Of a stretch of 64,000 bases of DNA, positions 9,199 to 17,670 are shown piece by piece (within the stretch, counting starts at the first letter, position 1; each line of letters opens with the position of its first letter). The notes beneath the pieces were generated by a model, which saw only the letters and a program-made list of their open reading frames with translations, was not told the DNA's origin and ran no database searches. The DNA comes from JADKIH01 sp964595205 (GTDB taxonomy: Bacteria; Bacteroidota; Bacteroidia; AKYH767-A; 2013-40CM-41-45), in the NCBI GenBank assembly GCA_964595205.1, contig CAZQOQ010000035.1, positions 1 through 64,000 of the forward strand, written 5' to 3'. Both the position numbers and the translations under genes were made by a program.

Positions 9199-10836
9199 TT
9201 AAAGCACCCCATGTTCTTTCAAAATCCGGTTCAGCCATTTTACCATGAGCAGGATGATGACGGTGGTTATCGATACGAGAATAAAATTCACGAGAAAAAA
9301 ATTTGCTTTATGATCGTATCCATCCCAGAGAGAGGCAAGCACACCGCTGAGTTTGTTCCCGATAGATGTAGACAGGAACCAGCCGCCCATCATGAGAGCG
9401 GTAAGGCGGGCGGGACTCAATTTCGAGACGAGGGAGAGGGCCATAGGGCTGAGGCATAATTCGCCCACGGTGATCACGCCGTAACAGCCGATCAGCCACA
9501 TCATCGAACTTTTTTCGAGGCCGTTGTGGGAATAGATTGCAGCGCAGACCATGACGAGCGTCGACAAGGCCGTGATGACGAAGCCGTAAAATATTTTTCG
9601 TGGTGTGGACGGTTCTTTTCCCCTTCGTTTCAGCGAAGCGAAGAACGAGACAACGACCGGGGTAAGTACGACGACCCAGAATGGATTGACGGATTGAAAC
9701 AGTTCGGTCGAGATGAGATTCAGAGATTCTCCTTCTGCGGGGCGCTTTTCTGCGGGGAGGTTTTTAAAATACAGGGGATGATCATAAACCCGCAGTACTT
9801 TTCCATTGGCATCGCGGCTCAGGCGGAATTGTTCGTCGGCCAACGGGACTGAATCTCTCTGATAGGTGACTTCCTGCACCATTCCGAGAGCCCTGGCAGG
9901 AGTCACGAGCGATTTGGGAAGTTCACGGTCGGTATAACTCTCTGCCCACGTCGTCAGGGCCGTACCATTCTGTTTGAACACGGCCCAGAAAATGATTGAT
10001 ACGGCGAAAACGGCGAGCAGCGCGGCGATCGGCCTCCTGTCGTCGCTGCTTGCGCGCACGTACAGTGAGAAATAGAATCCGGCGACGGGCAGGGCGCCAA
10101 ACAGGAAGGCGTCCGTTGAGTCGCTGCCGAAGATATTCCCGGGAATGATCCACCCGATGTAGCCGGCAATCACAGCAGGAAGCAATACGATGCTGAAAAT
10201 TTTCGGAAGCGACATGTCCTCTTTTTGAACGGGCTTCCTTACGTCGGCTCCGTGGTAGTGTTTGTTACCCAGCCAGAAGACGATTACGCCGATGAACATT
10301 CCGATGCCTGCGGCGATGAAAGCGTGTCCCCACGAGAAATTATTTCGCAGATACGAACCAAAGAAATTACAGATGAAAGCTCCCACGTTAATACCCATGT
10401 AGAAGATATTGTATCCCGAATCCTTGAATGGCTTGTATTCTTCACGGTTGTAAATATTTCCAAGCAGCGTGGAGATGTTGGGTTTGAAGAAGCCGTTGCC
10501 GACGATGATGAGGAAAAGGGAAATGTAGAATGCATTCATTCCAGGTAAAGCGAGTCCGCAATAACCGAGGCCCATCAGGATGCCGCCGATGGTAATTGCC
10601 ATCCGGTAACCAAGCACGCGGTCGGCGAGCAATCCGCCGACAAAGGGAGTAAGGAAAACGAGGGCGATGAACGTACCGAACAGATCCGACGCTTCCTTTC
10701 TGTCGATTGCCAGTCCGCCTTTTTGCGTATCGGTCATGTAAAGAAAAAATATGCCGATCATCAGGTAATAGCCAAAACGTTCCCACATTTCCGAAAAGAA
10801 GAGATAGGGAAGGGCAGCAGGGTGCTTTTTACTCAT
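9199..10836 (-). CDS. POT-family proton-dependent oligopeptide transporter
   Basis: This 545-residue major facilitator has the PTR2 signature at residues 13-24 (FFSEMWERFGYY) and the loop motif GGLLADRVLGYR. The second signature lies near FKDSGYNIFYMGINVGAF. There are 12-14 hydrophobic segments. A long hydrophilic insertion sits between central helices (about residues 295-380), as in many Bacteroidota members. The family imports di- and tripeptides with protons across the inner membrane. It ends 43 bp before the TMTC-like gene on the same strand. The assignment is secure; the peptide range is not known. Confidence 0.93.
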   Translation of the reverse strand: MSKKHPAALPYLFFSEMWERFGYYLMIGIFFLYMTDTQKGGLAIDRKEASDLFGTFIALVFLTPFVGGLLADRVLGYRMAITIGGILMGLGYCGLALPGMNAFYISLFLIIVGNGFFKPNISTLLGNIYNREEYKPFKDSGYNIFYMGINVGAFICNFFGSYLRNNFSWGHAFIAAGIGMFIGVIVFWLGNKHYHGADVRKPVQKEDMSLPKIFSIVLLPAVIAGYIGWIIPGNIFGSDSTDAFLFGALPVAGFYFSLYVRASSDDRRPIAALLAVFAVSIIFWAVFKQNGTALTTWAESYTDRELPKSLVTPARALGMVQEVTYQRDSVPLADEQFRLSRDANGKVLRVYDHPLYFKNLPAEKRPAEGESLNLISTELFQSVNPFWVVVLTPVVVSFFASLKRRGKEPSTPRKIFYGFVITALSTLVMVCAAIYSHNGLEKSSMMWLIGCYGVITVGELCLSPMALSLVSKLSPARLTALMMGGWFLSTSIGNKLSGVLASLWDGYDHKANFFLVNFILVSITTVIILLMVKWLNRILKEHGVL

Positions 10837-10891
10837 AGAGCTTTGGGAAATATTTCACCAATTAAAGAAAAATTTCCTGAATGGAGAAAAT

Positions 10892-10938
10892 TATTCGTGT
10901 ATTCGTGGCAATTTATATATGCCACGAATGCACGAATA
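10892..10938. repeat. Hairpin of the ATTCGTGCATTCGTGGCA type, copy 1
   Basis: The arms ATTCGTGTATTCGTGGCA and GCCACGAATGCACGAAT enclose a short AT loop. The right arm abuts the stop codon (10939-10941) of the frameshifted GxxExxY gene. Two more copies follow at 11321 and 11407. Confidence 0.85.
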
Positions 10939-11312
10939 CTATAGGACGATTCTTTTATAGTTCAATTTAAGTTCACCGAAATTTGCAATCAATGCTAGTT
11001 TGTTTTGAGATACTTTCAAATCGTTTATAGCCTGCGCAACAAATTCATCGGAAATACCTGAAGCACCTTGACTTCTAAAATAATATCATCATTCACAACA
11101 AAATCAGCATAAAATTTATGAGGTAAAATTATACCTTTATAGTAAAATTCATATTTTTTTTCTCTTTCATAATTAATACCAGCATTTCTGAATTCATATT
11201 CCAATGCATCTTTATATACAATTTCTAAAAAACCGGCGCCAAGGTTATTGTGTACTTCAAAACATTTACCGATAATTTCATAACTCTCCTTTTTGAATAA
11301 AATTTTTTCCAT
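10939..11312 (-). pseudogene. GxxExxY family protein, frameshifted
   Basis: The frame starting at ATG 11312 (MEKILFKKESYEIIGK) carries the family signature GAGFLEIVYKDAL and the PD-(D/E)XK-like end DDIILEVK. It then runs out in an unrelated tail to a stop at 11025. Shifting frame near 11066-11070 restores the expected C-terminus (ISDEFVAQAINDLK, then LALIANFGELKLNYKR) to a TAG at 10939-10941. The intact protein would have about 124 residues, the family's normal size. A single-base indel has therefore broken the gene, unless it is a sequencing error. GxxExxY proteins are of unknown function with a nuclease-like fold. The gene is flanked on both sides by near-identical hairpins. Confidence 0.85.
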
Positions 11313-11320
11313 ATGAATTT

Positions 11321-11372
11321 GTGATTGCCACGAATGCACGAATTTAATTATTTGTGAATTCGTGGCAATCAC
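11321..11372. repeat. Hairpin of the ATTCGTGCATTCGTGGCA type, copy 2
   Basis: The arms GTGATTGCCACGAATGCAC and GTGAATTCGTGGCAATCAC enclose an AT-rich loop. It lies 8 bp upstream of the GxxExxY start codon and would be read into the 5' leader. Confidence 0.85.
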
Positions 11373-11406
11373 AATGATGCAACTTCATACTTAGATTAAG
11401 ATTATT

Positions 11407-11455
11407 AAAATGCCACGAATGAACGAATAGCTCATTCGTGCATTCGTGGCATTTT
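11407..11455. repeat. Hairpin of the ATTCGTGCATTCGTGGCA type, copy 3
   Basis: The arms AAAATGCCACGAATGAACGA and TCGTGCATTCGTGGCATTTT form a nearly perfect stem of 20-22 bp with a 5-base loop. It lies between the GxxExxY gene and the divergent SDR gene. Confidence 0.85.
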
Positions 11456-11541
11456 AAAAACCTGCTCTACATCATGAATTTTCCTGATTTAGATTATCAT
11501 CAATGGGTGGGTAAGTTTTTACTTTTATAATAAAAATAAAA

Positions 11542-12309
11542 ATGAAGAGGCTGGAAAATAAAGTAGCCATTGTAACCGGCGCAGCGTCCGGTTTGGGTAA
11601 AGCGATAGCAATTCTTTTTGCCGCAGAGGGTGCAAGGGTAGTAGCGGCCGATATCAATAGTCAAACATTGAATGTTATCAGGGATGAGGTGATTGCGCAA
11701 AAGGAAACGATCACTACAGTCGTGGCTGATATGGCAAAGGCAGATGACATCGAAAAAATGATTAAGACTGCCGTTGATACATACGGCACCATTGACATAC
11801 TGATCAATAATGCAGGAGTGATGGATGATTTTAGTCCGGTTGCAGACGTGAACGATGCCATGTGGGATCGTGTAATGAGCATCAACCTGACCGGTCCGTT
11901 CAAAGCCATGCGAAGTGTTTTGAAGATCATGCTGGAGAAGAAAAGCGGAGTGATAATAAACATTTCGTCCATCGGCGGACTACAGGGAGCGAGGGCGGGT
12001 GCAGCCTATACAACAAGCAAGCATGCGCTGATCGGCCTTACAAAGAATACGGGTTATGTATATGCCAAATCCGGAATCCGTTGCAATGCCATTGCCCCGG
12101 GTGCGATGGAAACAAACATTGGCAATACCATTGACTTTACAAAAATTTCCGCCTTGGTGAATGAGCGCATCATGCCCGGGATGGTATTGAATCCCAGAAC
12201 ATCGAATCCATCAGAAGTAGCAACCGTAGCTTTGTTCCTCGCATCGGATGAAGCAAGTTTTGTGAATGGAGCAGTGGTGGTGGCTGATGGGGGTTGGACG
12301 GCGTACTGA
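11542..12309 (+). CDS. SDR-family NAD(P)-dependent oxidoreductase
   Basis: This classical short-chain dehydrogenase of 255 residues has the cofactor motif TGAASGLG at residues 12-19, NNAG at 89-92, the catalytic Ser in NISS near 142, and YTTSK at 156-160. The C-terminus (VNGAVVVADGGWTAY) is typical. An acidic residue after beta-2 (AADINS) suggests NAD(H) preference. The substrate is unknown. It is transcribed alone, divergent from the GxxExxY unit. Confidence 0.9.
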   Translation: MKRLENKVAIVTGAASGLGKAIAILFAAEGARVVAADINSQTLNVIRDEVIAQKETITTVVADMAKADDIEKMIKTAVDTYGTIDILINNAGVMDDFSPVADVNDAMWDRVMSINLTGPFKAMRSVLKIMLEKKSGVIINISSIGGLQGARAGAAYTTSKHALIGLTKNTGYVYAKSGIRCNAIAPGAMETNIGNTIDFTKISALVNERIMPGMVLNPRTSNPSEVATVALFLASDEASFVNGAVVVADGGWTAY

Positions 12310-12349
12310 GAAATATTGAGGATACCGATCGTTCGTGAGAAGATTGATT

Positions 12350-12853
12350 TTATTTGAATCCTATTCTTCTTCTTGATTTCTGTTTTATTTCCTGTTTGTC
12401 TTTGTTTAGCAGATAATTCAATGCTTCATAAATGTCCTTAAATTTTATGTTCATTTCCTTCTCAAGTTTTTTAATCTGCTGTTTCAATTTTGAATAATTC
12501 AAAGCATACTGTCTTAACAATACAAATACACGAATAATTGATATACTAACATCAATAGCCTTCTTCGAATTTAAAACTGCTGAAAGCATGGAAACACCTT
12601 GTTCTGTGAAGGCATATGGACAATACCTTGTTCCACCTCGCCTTTTTGAGGTTCCATTTTGGAACCTCAAAATATCCCATTCCTTTTTTGTAAGCTGAAA
12701 CATAAAATCTTTTGGAAATCGTTCGAGATTTCTTTTTACAGCTTTGTTCAGATTTTTTGTATCTACTTCATATAATTCTGCCAGATCAAAATCCAACATC
12801 ACTTTTTGATCTCTTAAATCATGAATCTTCCTATGTATAACCCTTATCTGCAT
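12350..12853 (-). CDS. ORF6N domain-containing DNA-binding protein
   Basis: This 167-residue protein has an N-terminal ORF6N domain: VMLDFDLAELYEVDTKNLN, then KRNLERFPKDFMFQLT, and PYAFTEQGVSMLSAVL. A lysine-rich coiled segment follows (LKQQIKKLEKEM). The domain is common in phage antirepressors and in stand-alone bacterial genes, and a DNA-binding regulatory role is inferred. The codons for LRFQNGTSK contain a copy of the same palindrome found in its promoter. It lies just outside the left boundary of the island. Confidence 0.85.
   Translation of the reverse strand: MQIRVIHRKIHDLRDQKVMLDFDLAELYEVDTKNLNKAVKRNLERFPKDFMFQLTKKEWDILRFQNGTSKRRGGTRYCPYAFTEQGVSMLSAVLNSKKAIDVSISIIRVFVLLRQYALNYSKLKQQIKKLEKEMNIKFKDIYEALNYLLNKDKQEIKQKSRRRIGFK
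12644..12672. repeat. Palindrome inside the ORF6N gene
   Basis: The arms TTTTGAGGTTCC and GGAACCTCAAAA enclose a 5-base loop within the ORF6N coding sequence. The same palindrome stands upstream at 12871-12897. Confidence 0.8.
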
Positions 12854-12870
12854 ATTAATTCATTTGTTTG

Positions 12871-12897
12871 TTTGAGGTTCCAATTTGGAACCTCAAA
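12871..12897. promoter_or_regulatory. Palindrome upstream of the ORF6N gene, candidate operator
   Basis: The 13-bp arms TTTGAGGTTCCAA and TTGGAACCTCAAA are separated by one base, 18 bp before the start codon of the ORF6N gene. A near copy lies inside the gene, which fits an autoregulatory binding site, though a repeat element is equally possible. Confidence 0.5.
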
Positions 12898-13174
12898 GAA
12901 TTTATCTTTCTATTTACTTTACATGAAAGAAATTTATGGTGCTTGTAGAACCTAAAGTTATTGATATTCCAAATGACCGCTGAACAATACATTGAAGATA
13001 TTTTATTGAGATTATTTTCAATGATATTTTTTAGTACGGCATTATTTAATAATAAAATGAGAGATAACTAACGATTTGGTTACTTTCCAATACAGAAAGT
13101 AACTGACCTCCGCAAAGTGTTGATTTTACTCATGTTTGAGTAGTTTAAAAAGAGGAGGTACAAATACGGTACAA
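12898..13174. other. Intergenic region holding the left end of the island
   Basis: No gene is seen. The att-like repeat at 13080-13097 lies here, followed about 80 bp later by the first island gene. Confidence 0.5.
13080..13097. other. Left attachment site of the island
   Basis: The sequence TTACTTTCCAATACAGAA matches 16 of 18 bases of the 3' end of mnmE at 41889-41906, in the same orientation; two more bases (GG) in front also match. Read on the minus strand it still encodes F-C-I-G-K-stop, so both differences are synonymous. This is what integration at the end of mnmE by a recombinase carrying its own mnmE tail produces. By recollection the mnmE/thdF attachment site of Salmonella genomic island 1 is nearly identical. 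Confidence 0.85.
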
Positions 13175-13831
13175 TTACATTGATTTATTTATAATTAGTT
13201 CATTAAATCTTTCTCCTCCGCAATTAAAGCAAATCCCATCTTGTACGTGCTTAAATTGAGGGAAAAAACCTGCGCCAGAACATCTTTCGCAAGGCGTATA
13301 ATGTATTTTTTGTTTATCATATTCGTTTTTAAATACTGGAATTGCATTATTATGATGTTCTTTCCAATGGCACCAATTACATAATGTAATTAGAGCATCA
13401 TCTTGATATTCCCATGGAAGTTTGCTGAGCACATAATATTTATGATGAACATGTAAAGAATATGCTTTGTCAGCTTCTACAATGTCATAAAGAAGATCAA
13501 AATTGTGCAGTGAAAATAATTTATTTGATTTTATTTTATTTTGTTCATCAATCGGAAGTTCATTAAATCTCTTTGTGTCGCGAACTAACTCCTCTTGGAA
13601 TTGAATAATCCTTTTAACGTCTTGGGTGTATTTAAACCAAAAATTAACACCATTTTCAAATAAGGTTTCTTGGTTATTGCAATGCTGGCAAATTTTATTA
13701 TCTCTTTTTATTATTAGTTCACGCTTTTCAAACCATTCCTTCGTTGCTAAAAGAGTAAAGTAGGGGATTCTTACGTTGAGTGGAAATTTCTTTCTCAATT
13801 CTTGACAAGAAATTAGAGTATCTACAACCAT
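13175..13831 (-). CDS. HNH-type nuclease-like protein with C-terminal zinc motif (paralogue 1)
   Basis: This 218-residue protein has a first Cys pair (CQHCNNQ), then an HNH-like core (LHVHHKYYVLSKLPWEY, ALITLCNWCHWKEHH), and a C-terminal four-cysteine motif (CERCSGAGFFPQFKH, GICFNCGG) ending in ELII. The HNH core suggests metal-dependent DNA cleavage, and the C-terminal motif looks like a zinc ribbon for nucleic-acid or protein contact. It is the most divergent of three paralogues on the island (others at 13855 and 19552). It follows paralogue 2 by 23 bp and is probably the last gene of an AbiV-HNH-HNH operon. The biological target is not known. Confidence 0.75.
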   Translation of the reverse strand: MVVDTLISCQELRKKFPLNVRIPYFTLLATKEWFEKRELIIKRDNKICQHCNNQETLFENGVNFWFKYTQDVKRIIQFQEELVRDTKRFNELPIDEQNKIKSNKLFSLHNFDLLYDIVEADKAYSLHVHHKYYVLSKLPWEYQDDALITLCNWCHWKEHHNNAIPVFKNEYDKQKIHYTPCERCSGAGFFPQFKHVQDGICFNCGGERFNELIINKSM

Positions 13832-13854
13832 TTTATTAAATTTATTAGTATATG

Positions 13855-14448
13855 TTAAATTATTAGCTCTTCATAACAGGCCCCTATACATCGAAAACAA
13901 ATACCTGCTTGAATATGTTTATATTCAGGAAACTCTCCTGCACCATGACATCTGATACATGGTGTCATTTTCCCAATCTCAACTCCCATTGAATTGAGTC
14001 TTGGAATTTGTATTGAGGAATGTAATTCTTCATGACATACCCAACATAATGTAATTAAGGCGTGATCGGGGTATTCCCAAGGCTTGTAACCATCTTGATA
14101 ATATTTGTGATGTACATGTAAGGAGGGCACGTATAAATATCTATTATTGTTGTTAAGAAAGGCCATTATTTTAGGTCGATTATTTCCTTCTATCGAATAA
14201 TAGATAGTTGAATTTTTAGGGGCAGAAATTTTAATTAAATTGGAAATCCTAAATAATGAAAACCACTTAAAATTTGAATTATATAATTTGATAAAGCCAA
14301 ACCGATCTATTGATGCAGTTCCCTTTTCGCAATTTTTTATGACATTTTCATTTTGACAATTTTGACAGGTAAATGAATCTCTTGAAATGATTGCTTGCCT
14401 GCGATTTCTCCATCGTTCGTCTTTTAGAAGCTCACTATAAGAAGGCAT
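13855..14448 (-). CDS. HNH-type nuclease-like protein with C-terminal zinc motif (paralogue 2)
   Basis: This 197-residue protein begins with ELLKDERWRNRRQAIISRD, the usual lead-in to an HNH domain, followed by CQNCQNE. The HNH core is LHVHHKYYQDGYKPWEY, then HALITLCWVCHEELH. The C-terminal motif is CIRCHGAGEFPEYKH / GICFRC, ending in EELII. It is much closer to paralogue 3 at 19552 than to its neighbour. It is 27 bp downstream of the AbiV-like gene. A defence role is inferred from context only. Confidence 0.78.
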   Translation of the reverse strand: MPSYSELLKDERWRNRRQAIISRDSFTCQNCQNENVIKNCEKGTASIDRFGFIKLYNSNFKWFSLFRISNLIKISAPKNSTIYYSIEGNNRPKIMAFLNNNNRYLYVPSLHVHHKYYQDGYKPWEYPDHALITLCWVCHEELHSSIQIPRLNSMGVEIGKMTPCIRCHGAGEFPEYKHIQAGICFRCIGACYEELII

Positions 14449-14475
14449 AGTAATGTTTTAACTAATCAGGTTATT

Positions 14476-15273
14476 TTATCTAGTAATATTAAATTCTGAT
14501 TCTAAATCAGAAAAAGTTTTAATCAATAGTTCAAATGGATTGTTCTTTCGATCTTTTGTTATTTCTATCAATTTTGAAATATGACTATAATGATTTTCTT
14601 CAATCATTTGTTTCTTCATTTTATTAAAATGCTGTTTTATGTCATCATTTTGATTAGTAAAAAGTTCTAAGAAATCAGTTGAAATTTTTCGCAAATTATC
14701 TACTCGTAATTTGATTTGCATAAAATATTCATCTTTTACAGACAGAGGTGTCTTTAATTCGCCTATGTAATCAACATAGAATCCGTCCTGTCGATAAGTA
14801 TCGGAGTTAGAAAACCATTTTATTTCAACTAAAATCGAGTTTATTGTGATTTTAAAATAATCAATCAATTTCTGTTGAAAGGATTCATCTTTCAAGTTTA
14901 TTTCCCAGATTTTACCCGGATCTTTTTTTACTTTTATTGTAAATTCAATAAAATCTTTCGTAACTATATTAAGTACTGATAGAGCAATAGCAAGAAAATA
15001 TCGGAGTTGATGATTCTCAAATAAACTTTTTATACCTTTTACACGCTTACGAAACTCAAATCCATTTCCATCCAAATAAAGAACTAATGCTTTCATTGTT
15101 TCCTCCATTGAAATTATCAGTAAGGAAGTAGCACTACCAAAAGACCCAATCTTAGAAAGAACCATTGCCTCATTATATTTAGTGTCTGCATTGGCTAAAA
15201 ACTCAACGTAAACTTTCAAACATTCTGCCTTTGAAATAGACATTATATTTTTATTAGGAATCTTCCGTTTCAT
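14476..15273 (-). CDS. AbiV-family abortive infection-like protein
   Basis: This 265-residue, mostly helical protein has an N-terminal helix pair with the pattern seen in AbiV proteins: a gap-filling motif (GSFGSATSLLIISMEETMKAL) where the family has G-x-Y-x-x-A followed by an EE pair, and a central DGFYVDY that matches the family's conserved GLYVD segment. AbiV of Lactococcus blocks phage translation after infection; activity here is by analogy. An in-frame ATG at residue 10 (MSISKAE) is an alternative start. It heads a probable operon with two HNH paralogues, an unusual combination. Confidence 0.7.
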   Translation of the reverse strand: MKRKIPNKNIMSISKAECLKVYVEFLANADTKYNEAMVLSKIGSFGSATSLLIISMEETMKALVLYLDGNGFEFRKRVKGIKSLFENHQLRYFLAIALSVLNIVTKDFIEFTIKVKKDPGKIWEINLKDESFQQKLIDYFKITINSILVEIKWFSNSDTYRQDGFYVDYIGELKTPLSVKDEYFMQIKLRVDNLRKISTDFLELFTNQNDDIKQHFNKMKKQMIEENHYSHISKLIEITKDRKNNPFELLIKTFSDLESEFNITR

Positions 15274-15361
15274 ATTATGAAATTACTTGTAAAAAAATGG
15301 ATAATTAATTTAAAGGTTAAATGATGCTTATATTGTATAAATTTAGAATGTTAAGTGTAGT

Positions 15362-17659
15362 TTAAAAAGAACGAACAGGTCTAACATTTAGTGGATTGTC
15401 CTTTGTATAATGATCCTGGACCCCACCGGGAATATACATTAGATATGCTTCTTGAACTGCATTAAAAGGATACTCGGTAGAACTCCAATAACGCATTGTG
15501 CCACTATTAGTTGAAAAACCTCCAATGGCAATTCTGTTTGTATTTAAAATATTTAATTCATCCAGACTTGGTAAATACCAGTCATCAAATCCATTTAACA
15601 CTAAATCGCTACATAATCTTGCTGCAATCCCTGCAGTTGTGCAACCTGTAATTATATCTATTGTGTTAAATTTTCCAGTCCCGAATGCTATCCCATCCGC
15701 ACCAGAAATTGTTGTACCAGTACAACCCCATTCTGCCGTACCTAAATCGGAGGGTGCAGCTATTAATCCATGGGGAATGTTAGGGTTATAACCAGGATCA
15801 TTTGGTTGTAGGATATAAGCAACTATACCCCCTTGGTAAATTTGACCAATAGGAGGAACATAGGAAGCAGTAGTGCCTCCGATGATGTTTGTCCAAATAG
15901 CTCCATTATAAACTTGTAATTCACCTGAGGAGCCACAATTACTACACCATACAACCAAGCCAGCAACTGGGTTAATAATTGAATTACGTTGTTCACCTGT
16001 CATTCGAGGTGGCAGAAAACCTTTATCAGTTGAATTGATTTCTAATTTTGCGGAAGAAATAGGAGCGGAGGTTCCGATTCCAACATTTGCATTATTTCCT
16101 ATCACGACAGCATTACTTATGCTCACGATTGTACTTGCGCCTAAGGCTGTCGCATTGTTTAAATTTCCATTCCCTACATCAGCACCAAAGCCTATTGCAG
16201 TGTTTAAATTGCCTGTTGTATTTGACTGTAGTGTTTGAAATCCAACAGCAGAATTATTTTCACCTGTTGTATTGAATTTTAAAGTACTTTCTCCTACACC
16301 TGTATTATTATTACCCATATTGGAATATAATGCTTCAAATCCACTTGCGGTATTATGATTTCCAGAATTATTACTTAGTGCCTTATACCCAATGGCGGTA
16401 TTGTTCAATCCTTCAAGATTGCTTCCTAACGCTTGGAATCCATTGGCGGTATTACCGTATCCTGTTGTGTTACCAATAAGTGCCTCGTATCCAGTAGCTG
16501 TATTGAAATTACCAGTGGTGTTATTATATAGAGATTCAAATCCGATTGCAGTGTTTCCTTCTCCCGTATTATTGTAATAGAGCGCATAACTTCCATTAGC
16601 AGTATTATAGCTACCTGTTTTATTAGTATATAGTGCATTACTTCCTTGTGCAGTATTATTAAAACCATGTGTATTATTATATAAAGCACCACCTCCAATA
16701 CCTGTATTACCGAATCCGGAAACGTTTTCATGTAATGCTTCATATCCTTGTGCAGTATTATAGAATCCTCCGCCGTTACTATGAAGTGAAGTATAACCAC
16801 ATGCAGTATTTCCCCATCCTGTTGAATTGTTATAAAGTGTCCAATAACCTATTGCTGTATTACCCAAACCAGAAGTATTCGAAATAAGCGCAGAGCTACC
16901 AATCGCAGTATTGTAATTCCCTGTGGTATTACTATATAAACTTCTAAATCCTGCAGCAGTATTAAAACTGCCAGTATTATTATTAGCAAGTGCAATGTTC
17001 CCCAAAGCTGTATTATTAGTTCCTGTAGTATTTGAAGCAAGAGCTTGGAAACCAAATGCACTATTTTCAACACCTATGTTCAATGTCAAGGTCTCATATC
17101 CAAATGAAGTAGATCTTAAACCACCTTGGGAATCAATTCTACCTGATTGAATATTATTAACTTTAAGGAGTATTGGTCGATTGTCTTTTGTGCCAATAAA
17201 ATTATTTACCGTATCAGTTGATTCATTTCCATTAAGGTTCCAACTACTACCGGAAGATGCAGAATGTATGGAGTAGGGTACACTTAAGAATTGTGATGTA
17301 CCAATTAATATGAAATTATTTGTTCCACTTGTATCCATTTCAATCTGCAACCATTTATCACCTTGTCTCCAGGGAATTGAAGAGAATGATCCGTTAATGA
17401 TCGTTCCCAATCCAATACTTAAATTAAACAAACCTGTTTTATTTGTTGTTGTATAGTGAGATTCAACATAAACTGCTTGTCCAGTGGCAGAGCTGTCCAT
17501 AATGCTTAAACGAATACTTATATTTTTATTGATCAAGGGATGGCCTTGCGAATCTCGAGCAACACCCTGATAATTTATTGCTTGTGGTGACTGAGCAAAA
17601 CAAAATGTTGTTGCAATGAATAGAAAAATAAGAGCATAAATATTTTTCATTGGATTCAT
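15362..17659 (-). CDS. Secreted repeat protein with 17-residue beta repeats and DUF1566 domain
   Basis: The 765-residue product has a signal peptide (cleavage near CFA-Q) and an N-terminal domain (residues 24-135, INYQGVARD to LSVPYS) shared with the protein at 18273. About 18 tandem repeats of 17 residues follow (residues 183-505, consensus NTAxGxxALxxNxTGxxN), resembling YadA-type head repeats and probably folding as a beta-helix or beta-roll. The C-terminal 165 residues form a DUF1566/Lcl-type domain (YQGGIVAYIL, DDWYLPSLDELNIL, YWSSTEY, VRPVRSF). It is probably a surface or extracellular protein; the role is unknown. It is the last of three secreted-protein genes in a row. An ATG three codons in (MKNIYAL) may be the true start. 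Confidence 0.85.
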   Translation of the reverse strand: MNPMKNIYALIFLFIATTFCFAQSPQAINYQGVARDSQGHPLINKNISIRLSIMDSSATGQAVYVESHYTTTNKTGLFNLSIGLGTIINGSFSSIPWRQGDKWLQIEMDTSGTNNFILIGTSQFLSVPYSIHSASSGSSWNLNGNESTDTVNNFIGTKDNRPILLKVNNIQSGRIDSQGGLRSTSFGYETLTLNIGVENSAFGFQALASNTTGTNNTALGNIALANNNTGSFNTAAGFRSLYSNTTGNYNTAIGSSALISNTSGLGNTAIGYWTLYNNSTGWGNTACGYTSLHSNGGGFYNTAQGYEALHENVSGFGNTGIGGGALYNNTHGFNNTAQGSNALYTNKTGSYNTANGSYALYYNNTGEGNTAIGFESLYNNTTGNFNTATGYEALIGNTTGYGNTANGFQALGSNLEGLNNTAIGYKALSNNSGNHNTASGFEALYSNMGNNNTGVGESTLKFNTTGENNSAVGFQTLQSNTTGNLNTAIGFGADVGNGNLNNATALGASTIVSISNAVVIGNNANVGIGTSAPISSAKLEINSTDKGFLPPRMTGEQRNSIINPVAGLVVWCSNCGSSGELQVYNGAIWTNIIGGTTASYVPPIGQIYQGGIVAYILQPNDPGYNPNIPHGLIAAPSDLGTAEWGCTGTTISGADGIAFGTGKFNTIDIITGCTTAGIAARLCSDLVLNGFDDWYLPSLDELNILNTNRIAIGGFSTNSGTMRYWSSTEYPFNAVQEAYLMYIPGGVQDHYTKDNPLNVRPVRSF

Positions 17660-17670
17660 TTTAGAATTAT

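Noticed and set aside
9211..10944. Many frames of 60-110 codons antisense to the POT transporter
   Set aside because: They are shadows of a clear transporter frame with signature motifs; arginine- and proline-rich composition is typical of antisense translation.
15900..17110. Regular repeats that could be mistaken for a CRISPR array
   Set aside because: The repeats have a 51-bp period in frame, encode a 17-residue consensus and lie inside a single open frame; there are no spacers or cas genes.
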